The notes under the pieces were generated by a model. That model was given only the letters and a program-made list of their open reading frames with translations. It was not told the origin of the DNA and searched no databases. This document shows, in pieces, positions 26,217 to 32,104 of a stretch of DNA of 64,000 bases; position 1 is the first letter of the stretch; each line of letters opens with the position of its first letter. The translations under genes were made by a program, and so were the position numbers. The DNA is from CAVVXX01 sp052389895 (lineage in GTDB: Bacteria; Pseudomonadota; Alphaproteobacteria; Micropepsales; Micropepsaceae): contig JBQTHM010000020.1 of the NCBI GenBank assembly GCA_052389895.1, positions 1 to 64,000 of the forward strand, read 5' to 3'.

Positions 26217-26996
26217 TCAGAATCTCCACCAAACCGAAACGAGCGCACCGCGTTCTGCGCCGGTGTCCTCGTGCACGAGGCTGGCGAAGCCGCCGAACTG
26301 CAACCATGCCCCCTCGTACACGCGGTAGGCGGCCGAGGCTTGCACCTTGCTCAGCACATAGCTGCGATAAGGCAGCTGCGCCTCACCAACGCTGACCGTG
26401 AAAAACGATTGCAGCAGCAACAGGGAGCGTTTGCCGGGCGCGATGCCAAAGGTCGCATCAAAGAGCACCTCGTTCGCCGGGGGGCCGGCGCGCCAGCGGC
26501 CGCCCGCCTCCCACGCCGCAAAGCTGTCGAGTCCGAAAACTTTGAAGTTGTCGCCCAGCATGAGGCGCAATTCGGCGGCACCGCGCGTGGACGCAAAAAT
26601 TTCCCGCGGTGTGTTGTCATAGACGGCGTCAGTACCGAACAGCCCTTCTATCGAAATGATGGCGCGGCGCCCCTGCGCGAGCCGCATGCGGAGGCCCAAC
26701 ATGGCCTTGTCCAGCCGGTAGCCGGAGGTTCCGAAATTGAGATCGCCTGGGGCAAAACGGTGCATAGCCGCATCGGCAAGGAGCGTGACGCGGTCGGCAA
26801 GGCCATATTCAAGATGGGTGCCCAACGTGAAACGCGGAAGCCCTAGCGGGTTGGGGACGCTCTCGAAGGCGTCGTCCGAGTATGTCGCGACCGTGGCGGT
26901 CAGGAATTCGCCGCCACCGCGTTCCGGGAGCCAGGGCCCCGCGCGTGCGGGATCCGCCAGAAGCAGACACATGGCTAAGGCGGCCCAGTGTCTCAT
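26217..26996 (-). CDS. predicted outer-membrane beta-barrel protein
   Basis: 259 residues from MRHWAALAMCLLLADPARAG, a clear Sec signal peptide with likely cleavage after ARAG. The mature part has alternating amphipathic strands and ends in the aromatic VSVWWRF, the C-terminal phenylalanine expected for BAM-assembled barrels. No named family is certain. Its ATG overlaps the stop of the broken glycosyltransferase by 4 bases, so it probably served the same envelope or polysaccharide function, perhaps as an export or surface component. Confidence 0.75.
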   Translation of the reverse strand: MRHWAALAMCLLLADPARAGPWLPERGGGEFLTATVATYSDDAFESVPNPLGLPRFTLGTHLEYGLADRVTLLADAAMHRFAPGDLNFGTSGYRLDKAMLGLRMRLAQGRRAIISIEGLFGTDAVYDNTPREIFASTRGAAELRLMLGDNFKVFGLDSFAAWEAGGRWRAGPPANEVLFDATFGIAPGKRSLLLLQSFFTVSVGEAQLPYRSYVLSKVQASAAYRVYEGAWLQFGGFASLVHEDTGAERGALVSVWWRF

Positions 26997-28655
26997 GTCG
27001 GCTGCACGTGCATCGCGCGCAAGCGCGCGCCCATCCGCTCGGCTTTCGTTCGGCCGTGATTGGTCTTTTCCCAGAAGAAGGGCCGCGTAAGGAGCTGCCA
27101 GAGGGCCTTGTAGGCCGCAATGGATATCAGCAGCCAATACGCGAACACGGTGACGCCATACGGCGCCAGTTCGAGCCAGCATCGCTTAACCGGAGCCAGA
27201 ATGGAGAGGACCGTAAGGATGCCGTTGCCGATCAACAGACTGGCAATCGAGACGGCGAGCGATGCCGAACCGAAGACGCCGCCGAACGGACCAACGCCGG
27301 TAACGAGCCAAAAGATGAATAGCGCCCAGAAAAATGGGCAAATCAGCCCCGTAAAAATCGCACCCCCTATGAACAACACGAACCCGCCAAAGGGAAGCCA
27401 CCCCACGCGCCGCGCGAAGGACCGCGGCGTGCGCAAATGCACGAGCCACGTCTGCATGTATCCCTTGATCCAGCGCGAGCGTTGGCTGGTCCAGTTGCCG
27501 AGATCGCCCGCCGCCTCTTCGTAGGTAGAGGTGTCGAGCGGAACGACCTTGTATCCGCATTGTGCCAGCCGCATGCCGAGATCGGCGTCTTCGGTCACAT
27601 TGAAGGCGTCCCACCCGTGCAGCCCGCGCAAAACTTCCGTGCACGAACCGGAGTGCATAGTTGCAGGCTTTTGCCTTGGTGCGGGGCTGGGAAACCGGCA
27701 CGCGAAGAATTTCGAAGCGCCCATCGAGCTGCAATGCCTTTGCTGCCTGGATGGTCGGCGCATCGTCCTCTTCGCAAACAAGCTTGATGTCGAGTTTGGC
27801 AGCGGGGTAATCTAGTTGACTAAGGCTCCTGACAATCTGCGAAATCATGTTGGCTTCGCGATAAAGCGGAACAAGAATGGAATACAAAGGCAGATCGCGC
27901 TCGTTGAGCGCCTCGAGTTCGCGCTTGCCGACATGGCGGCCCGTAGTCCGGCCCGTGCCGCCTGCCCAGAACAACACAAGGCGGAAAATCAAGTTGGCGA
28001 GATAGCCGGCGCTCAGCAGTCCCAACAGGGCATAACCCACATACAGGGGCACGAACGCAGCCAGCCCCGCCACTGCGGCAATTATTGCGGCACCTGCGAC
28101 GAGCTGCGGCCGCGTAACCAGCCGGCGCGCGGAGAAGCGCGGCGCGCGTTCCTCGAGGCGAAAGACCGCTTCGTGCGTCAGATTATCGCGAAAGAGTCGC
28201 TGAGCAGCGTGCAGCAGATCGGGTTTGCTCGTAATCACGAGCCGGACGCGGGGCCCGTAAAGATTCCCGGCGAGCTGCGCCAGCGCCTGCGTGGGATCGG
28301 CGCAGGCGACCACGGTTGAACCCCCTATGTTTCGCCGCGGAATGAAGAGTTTCCGAAAATACAGATCGGCGTGGTCTTTGCTGCAGACGGATGGATCCGG
28401 AGGATGCGCCCCCAGGTCGACGAGCTGCAGCCCGAGATTGTCGGCAATCGCTTCGGCCAGGTCCGCGTGGGAAATCCATCCCAATGCCAATAAGACATCC
28501 TGAAGTGGACATCCCCAGCGCCGTTGCAACCGAAGCGCGTTGCCGGTGACCGCGGGCGACAGCATTCCACGGGCGGCAATCCGCTCCCCGAGCGTTGCGA
28601 CGTCGTACGGCCCAGGGCCTTCGCGAAACCCGGTTCCCGCCGGTCGTTCGCTCAT
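26993..28655 (-). pseudogene. XagB-like GspE-N/GT2 glycosyltransferase disrupted by an internal deletion
   Basis: The 5' part (MSERPAGTGFREG, from 28655) encodes a GspE/MshEN-like N-domain, two membrane helices and the start of a family 2 glycosyltransferase (YSILVPLYREANM, LVCEEDDAPT, KACNYAL). The 3' part, in another frame, resumes at EVLRGLHGWDAFNVTEDADLG with QRSRWIKG (QxxRW) and four membrane helices. The join is near 27638-27652. Between KACNYAL and EVLRG the family normally has roughly 80-95 residues, including the DAED metal-binding motif and GGTSNHF; all are missing and the frame shifts. The domain order matches XagB-type exopolysaccharide synthases. It is either a true pseudogene or an assembly collapse. 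Confidence 0.85.
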
Positions 28656-28803
28656 CGGCCAGCCGGCAATATAATTAACATCGGCGCGCCCCAAGTCCGG
28701 CGCGCGTCACACCCGATCATACGGAAATCGCCCCCTGCTCGCGCTGCGAACACGCGCAGACCACAGCCGGCGTGGACGCAGCCGGCTATTCAACTCAACC
28801 GGG

Positions 28804-28811
28804 TAGATCGC
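28804..28811. repeat. left 8-bp target site duplication (TAGATCGC)
   Basis: TAGATCGC directly precedes the left inverted repeat and is repeated exactly at 31247-31254 after the right one. Eight bases is the characteristic duplication length of IS1595-family insertions, so the element appears to have arrived by transposition in one event. Confidence 0.95.
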
Positions 28812-28834
28812 GGCGATTGTATACTTGACGTAGG
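28812..28834 (+). repeat. left terminal inverted repeat of the IS1595 element
   Basis: 23 bases (begins GGCGATTGTATACTTG, ends ACGTAGG) identical to the reverse complement of 31224-31246. It contains TATACT and TTGACG, so it could supply promoter halves inward or form a hybrid promoter with flanking DNA. Confidence 0.95.
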
Positions 28835-28842
28835 AGGCTTTC

Positions 28843-29028
28843 GTGGATAAGGAGAAATCTCCTGACCTTGGCAGGGTAACCATTGTGTCCCGTGCAGCCC
28901 TAGAAGCTGGGGCCGCTGTTCTACAGGACTGGTTTGACGCCGCGCCGCCTATAGCTCGTCAGGCTGCTCGTCAGGTTCTTCTTGAGGTTCTCTCTTTGAG
29001 AGATGACCAATTATATGTAGCTGAGTGA
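28843..29028 (+). CDS. possible 61-residue passenger protein
   Basis: GTG at 28843 opens a 61-residue frame (MDKEKSPDLGRV at the start, helix-like RQAARQVLLEVLSLRDD near the end). A perfect AGGAGG at 28832-28837, straddling the edge of the left inverted repeat, gives an ideal ribosome-binding site at 5-base spacing. Its last 80 bases overlap the low-complexity acidic tail of the HEPN-like gene on the other strand. No family is recognised. Transcription would have to enter from outside the element. Confidence 0.35.
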   Translation: MDKEKSPDLGRVTIVSRAALEAGAAVLQDWFDAAPPIARQAARQVLLEVLSLRDDQLYVAE

Positions 29029-29593
29029 AGTAATACCAAAGCGGGTTCAATGATGTGGCGAGCCGATAGAACTGCCTTGCAAACGCTAAAACCTCCTTGC
29101 TCGAATACACGTAGCTAGGCGAACTCTTGTAGTGCGAAAGCAAGCTAGGACTAGGTAGGAATTTTCGCTTGGTCGAGAGATAGACGGCGGGAGCGAGCAC
29201 ATAGCCTTCGCGCGTATTTTCGTCCGCTATATCTTGGTAAGGCAGCACAACGCCGTGTGCGATTTCATTGCGCCGCGCCCCATAATCCTGTGCGCGACTG
29301 ATAACTTGCTTAAAGTCAGGTTGCACGACCTCGCTTGGCGCTTCTATGAATCGTGTCTCTGCCGCCATTGAAAGCATTTGTATTCGCCCACGGAAGGTAA
29401 TAACTGCCCCATAGGCTCGCATCGCTGGGTGAATACTCTCAGTGGGTCCCAAGACTGCCGCGAATAGACGCGCTAGATTGATCTCAAATTTTTCCCAGGC
29501 AGAGAGGGCGCGCCCGACGCTTGCAAAAAGAGTATCCTCTGCTAAATCGCCCTTATCCGGCGGCGGCGGAACATTCCAAGGATTGATTGTCAT
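28949..29593 (-). CDS. HEPN-like passenger protein of the IS1595 element
   Basis: 214 residues from MTINPWNVPPPPDKGD at 29593. The predicted helices around AWEKFEINLARLFAAVLG (32-49) and the motif R108-x4-H113 in ARRNEIAHG resemble the Rx4-6H signature of HEPN domains, which occur in toxin RNases and defence proteins. The C-terminus is acidic and repetitive (QEEPDEQPDEL). Its ATG overlaps by 2 bases the ATG of a small basic protein on the opposite strand, so the two share one promoter zone. No exact family is known to me; the nuclease role is inference from the motif. Confidence 0.65.
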   Translation of the reverse strand: MTINPWNVPPPPDKGDLAEDTLFASVGRALSAWEKFEINLARLFAAVLGPTESIHPAMRAYGAVITFRGRIQMLSMAAETRFIEAPSEVVQPDFKQVISRAQDYGARRNEIAHGVVLPYQDIADENTREGYVLAPAVYLSTKRKFLPSPSLLSHYKSSPSYVYSSKEVLAFARQFYRLATSLNPLWYYFTQLHIIGHLSKREPQEEPDEQPDEL

Positions 29594-29753
29594 GGACAAA
29601 GCCTCGGACAGCCCTAAGCGCGACGAAGTTCTCCAGCGGATGCTCAAAACCCCGCCTAAGCCCCATGCACCATTAAAGGGCAAGACTAAATTGAGTCGGC
29701 CCCAAAGTGGGAACCCCGCAGGTCGAACGGCGGCGCGAAAGAAACCAAAATGA
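29592..29753 (+). CDS. 53-residue basic passenger protein, divergent partner of the HEPN-like gene
   Basis: Starts MDKASDSPKRDEVLQRML at 29592, sharing two bases of start codon with the minus-strand HEPN-like gene. A short helix with RMLKTPPKPH is followed by a Lys/Arg/Pro-rich unstructured tail ending ARKKPK. Small proteins with a '(K)TPPKPH' core are, to my recollection, widespread and uncharacterised. The shared start region suggests joint regulation, as for toxin-antitoxin or regulator-effector pairs, but that is inference. Confidence 0.55.
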   Translation: MDKASDSPKRDEVLQRMLKTPPKPHAPLKGKTKLSRPQSGNPAGRTAARKKPK

Positions 29754-29763
29754 ATCAGTCACA

Positions 29764-30096
29764 ATGGCAAGTATTTTTACTCTGCATTTAGCAAGGCATT
29801 TATTGAGACGCGCACATGAAGAGGCGGCAATCCGCAAGGACCCAGATTTACACGTTTATGCGACCGCCTCAGAGGAGATCGCCGAGCTATTAGGCCGCAT
29901 ACGCTTACTAACCGTCCTGTGCGAGTTCGATCAAAATCATCTTAGCGATGCCCCGAATGTGGCCCTCGCTCGTATGATCGGTACGGCCATCGGACTTGCG
30001 TCGCCAGCCATACTCGACCTCGAAGCGGCCCTTTCTGGAGGCGTGCATCCAGAGCGTTCCGGTGACAGTTTGTCCGCTGGGAAGAGTAACGGTTAG
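29764..30096 (+). CDS. possible 110-residue passenger protein
   Basis: Frame from ATG 29764 (MASIFTLHLARHLLRRAHEE). The first 60 residues look like a real amphipathic helical protein with non-biased codon use. The second half overlaps, antisense, the 77-residue gene at 29908-30141, and only one of the two is likely translated there. It begins 10 bases after the 53-residue gene and has no clear ribosome-binding site. No family is recognised. Confidence 0.35.
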   Translation: MASIFTLHLARHLLRRAHEEAAIRKDPDLHVYATASEEIAELLGRIRLLTVLCEFDQNHLSDAPNVALARMIGTAIGLASPAILDLEAALSGGVHPERSGDSLSAGKSNG

Positions 30097-30141
30097 CGGT
30101 TCGGAAATAGTGAGTGCGTCGAACTGATCTGGTTTCGGCAT
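29908..30141 (-). CDS. 77-residue passenger protein
   Basis: Starts MPKPDQFDALTISEPL at 30141, two bases after the stop of the 47-residue gene, in a tight run with the transposase. The sequence reads as a small beta-rich domain (LTVTLPSGQTVTGTLWMH, FEVEYGWRRKSDGRTDH) ending in a helix (GIAKMILIELAQDG). The tight spacing supports it over the overlapping plus-strand frame. The function is unknown; it could be an accessory to transposition or unrelated cargo. Confidence 0.5.
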   Translation of the reverse strand: MPKPDQFDALTISEPLTVTLPSGQTVTGTLWMHASRKGRFEVEYGWRRKSDGRTDHTSEGHIRGIAKMILIELAQDG

Positions 30142-30143
30142 AT

Positions 30144-30287
30144 CTAGTCTCCGAACTTGAACGGCAGGCGCAATTGTTGCGGCCCCTTGGGTAAGAGTCG
30201 AATCCATAGGGGAATCTTGGTTTTCCAGCGTGAGCGGTAATTGTCGCGGTTCTTCTTGCCCTTAGGCTTGGGCTTCTTCGGCCCCAC
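30144..30287 (-). CDS. 47-residue very basic protein overlapping the transposase 3' end
   Basis: A GTG at 30287 opens GPKKPKPKGKKNRDNYRSRW and continues to PQQLRLPFKFGD, stopping at 30144. The first 26 bases overlap the transposase C-terminus in another frame, and the next gene starts 2 bases after its stop. The lysine-rich start and conserved-looking aromatic and arginine core (YRSRW, IPLWIRLLPKG) suggest a nucleic-acid-binding peptide. It is too short for usual gene callers. No family is recognised. Confidence 0.5.
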   Translation of the reverse strand: MGPKKPKPKGKKNRDNYRSRWKTKIPLWIRLLPKGPQQLRLPFKFGD

Positions 30288-31181
30288 TAGTCCGCCGATA
30301 GGTGAGACGCTTTCCGCGAGCGCCCTTCACGGCGCGTTCAGCGCGGATCGTATCGTTTACGCCCAAGGCTTCGCGGTTGGAAAAGCGGAAGTCGAACTCA
30401 GTCAGGTAGCGGTTTAAGTGCTGTTCGCCGCAATGCTGATAGATGCCGCGCATCCCGCGCTTGAAGATCGAAAAGAACCCTTCGGCGCTGTTCACATGCA
30501 CGTTGCCGGACACATATTCGCGGGCATGGTTCACGCTGAAATGCTGGTTCACGGGGGCATGCTGTAGACGTTCGATTCGTCCGTATGGAGTTCTGACATC
30601 GGGTCTAGGCGCTCACGCAAGAACGCCCTCACCGTTTTCCTATTGAGGCGGTCTATCTTGAGGGAACGGGAGCGCCCACCACGCTCAATAAGGCTTAGGA
30701 CAGCCATCTTGTGGCTGTAGCCGCCATGTTCGCCAGCGGCGACGCCCGGCTTGCGCCCGATGAATGTCTCATCGGCCTCAACGATCTTTCCGGCTCCACC
30801 AAGCGGGCCCGTGTCGTCTGGCTTCATGGCCTCGCGGATACGGTGAGACATGAACCATGCAGACTTGTAGGTTATCCCCAACATGCGATGAAGCTGGTGG
30901 CTACTGATCCCCTTCTTCGAGGACGTAAGTAATTCGACCGCCAATACCCATTTGTGCAGGGGAATGTGGGAGCGTTCAAAGATCGTCCCGACGGTCACGC
31001 TAAAGGGCTTCTGGCAGGCGTTACACCAATAGACGCCCGGACGGGTGGATTTGCCCTTGAGCTTGGTGGCCGATTCCAGTGACCCGCAATGGGGGCACAT
31101 AGGCCCGTCCGGCCAAAGCAGGCGTTCTAGGTGCCTGCGGGCGGCGGTTTCATCGGTGTAAATCTTGGCCTTGAGGTTCAT
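30262..31181 (-). pseudogene. IS1595-family transposase with a frameshift
   Basis: The first part (31181 to 30549, 210 residues) has the zinc ribbon CPHCGSLES...CNACQKPF, the family block VGTIFERSHIPLHKW, the first catalytic Asp in VEADETFIG and the second in ELHTDESNVY, then stops. The second part (from 30552 to 30262) continues with VNHAREYVSG, the catalytic Glu region NSAEGFFSIFKRG and RYLTEFDFRFSNR. The frames join by one base at a run of five G on the plus strand (30553-30557), where a single-base loss would explain it. It is inactive unless the ribosome slips -1 there. A ribosome-binding site AAGGAG precedes the ATG. Confidence 0.9.
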
Positions 31182-31204
31182 GGCGGCTAACTCCTTATGC
31201 CGCC

Positions 31205-31233
31205 TTTGTATCAGGGTCGCTGCCCTACGTCAA
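31205..31233 (-). promoter_or_regulatory. transposase promoter using the right inverted repeat
   Basis: On the minus strand TTGACG (31233-31228, inside the inverted repeat) is followed after exactly 17 bases by TACAAA (31210-31205), close to the sigma-70 consensus, about 25 bases before the transposase ATG. The same TTGACG occurs in the left repeat, 17 bases before TAAGGA, so either end could fire inward. Confidence 0.65.
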
Positions 31234-31246
31234 GTATACAATCGCC
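31224..31246 (-). repeat. right terminal inverted repeat of the IS1595 element
   Basis: Exact 23-base inverted copy of 28812-28834. It is followed directly by the second TAGATCGC target duplication at 31247-31254, which fixes the outer end of the element. Confidence 0.95.
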
Positions 31247-31254
31247 TAGATCGC
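31247..31254. repeat. right 8-bp target site duplication (TAGATCGC)
   Basis: Exact direct repeat of 28804-28811 adjoining the right inverted repeat. Removing 28812-31254 restores an uninterrupted intergenic sequence upstream of bfd. Confidence 0.95.
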
Positions 31255-31370
31255 AGTTGTACAATGACCGCAATATGCTACTACTGGTTGCAGCAGCCGG
31301 ATAAGATGCATTTGACAGTCATTTGCAGCTTTGGCACCTGACTGGGGCGTCGCTTGTTCCTGGTGCTTTG

Positions 31371-31565
31371 GTGATTGTTTGCGTCTGCAATAGGCTGAAC
31401 GAGGCGAAGATCCGCGCGGCATTCAGAGCCGGTGCGCTGACGCCGGAGGATGTTTTCGCGTTTTACAAGGTCAGAAAGAACTGTGGCCGATGCCTCGAAA
31501 CAATCGAAGAAATGGCAATCCAGGAAGGCGGCGAGCCCGAGGGTCTGCCCGCGCCCGCGCCGTAA
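31371..31565 (+). CDS. bfd: bacterioferritin-associated ferredoxin Bfd
   Basis: 64 residues from a GTG start (VIVCVCNRLNEAKIRAAF), the normal Bfd length; extension to 31323 would add a leader foreign to the family. The four [2Fe-2S] cysteines are the C-x-C in VCVCN and C-x2-C in KNCGRCLETI. Bfd passes electrons to the heme of bacterioferritin to release stored iron. It lies just upstream of and overlapping bfr. The IS1595 element ends only 117 bases upstream, so native iron-responsive control may have been altered. Confidence 0.9.
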   Translation: MIVCVCNRLNEAKIRAAFRAGALTPEDVFAFYKVRKNCGRCLETIEEMAIQEGGEPEGLPAPAP

Positions 31566-32104
31566 TCGCTCCGCCGAAAAAGCCGGGTTCCGGCACGGAC
31601 GACCCCGTACGCGGCGACGCCAGGACGATTGAGCACCTCAACCGTTGCCTCAAGAATGAGCTCACGGCGATCAACCAGTACTTCCTCCACTCGCGCATGC
31701 TGGCGGATTGGGGTGTCTCGAAGCTGGCGGAAAAGGAATACGAAGAATCCCTCGAAGAAATGCGCCATTCCGACTGGCTGATTCAGCGCATTCTCTTTCT
31801 CGGCGGGCTGCCCAATTTGCAGAATCTCGACAAGCTGTTGATCGGCGAGGACGTCGAGGAAATCATTACTTGCGATCTCAAGATGGAAGAGATGGCGCTA
31901 AGGGATTTGCGCGCAGGCATCGCTCATGTCGAAAGCATGAGAGATTTCGGAACAAGGCATCTGTTGCAGCAGATTCTCGACAGCGAAGAAGCACATGTGG
32001 ATTACCTGCAAACGCAGTTGCGCCTGGTACGCAGCATGGGCATCGCCAATTACATCCAGAAGCAGGTGCAGGCGAACGAGTCGGGCGCAAAACCGCCCAA
32101 GTAA
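31490..32104 (+). CDS. bfr: bacterioferritin with an anomalous N-terminus
   Basis: Iron-storage ferritin. From V40 onward it matches Bfr closely: NELTAINQYFLHSRM, the heme-ligand Met in SLEEMRHSDWLI, and ferroxidase Glu and His residues including DSEEAHVDYL. At the position of the canonical initiator Met the codon is GTA (V40, in DDPVRGDARTIEHL), and no ATG, GTG or TTG occurs between it and ATG 31490. Using 31490 adds 39 Arg/Pro-rich residues read from another frame of bfd (75-base overlap). Either that start is used, a rare codon initiates, or the start codon has mutated. Confidence 0.85.
   Translation: MPRNNRRNGNPGRRRARGSARARAVIAPPKKPGSGTDDPVRGDARTIEHLNRCLKNELTAINQYFLHSRMLADWGVSKLAEKEYEESLEEMRHSDWLIQRILFLGGLPNLQNLDKLLIGEDVEEIITCDLKMEEMALRDLRAGIAHVESMRDFGTRHLLQQILDSEEAHVDYLQTQLRLVRSMGIANYIQKQVQANESGAKPPK

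Larger units (their letters stand above)
28812..31246 (-). mobile_element. IS1595-family element with passenger genes
   Basis: 2435 bp bounded by perfect 23-bp inverted repeats (28812-28834 and 31224-31246) and an 8-bp target duplication. The transposase (ISXO2-like, with an N-terminal zinc ribbon) lies near the right end on the minus strand. About 1.3 kb to its left hold several small ORFs not needed for transposition, including a HEPN-like protein. Some IS1595 members are known to carry passengers. Base composition is lower in GC than the flanks, especially 28950-30000. It inserted between the broken glycosyltransferase and bfd, upstream of both. Confidence 0.95.

Noticed and set aside
28765..28787. 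Hairpin AGCCGGC...GCCGGCT as terminator
   Set aside because: A 7-bp stem with a 9-base loop and no T run on either strand; position upstream of the glycosyltransferase start argues against termination.
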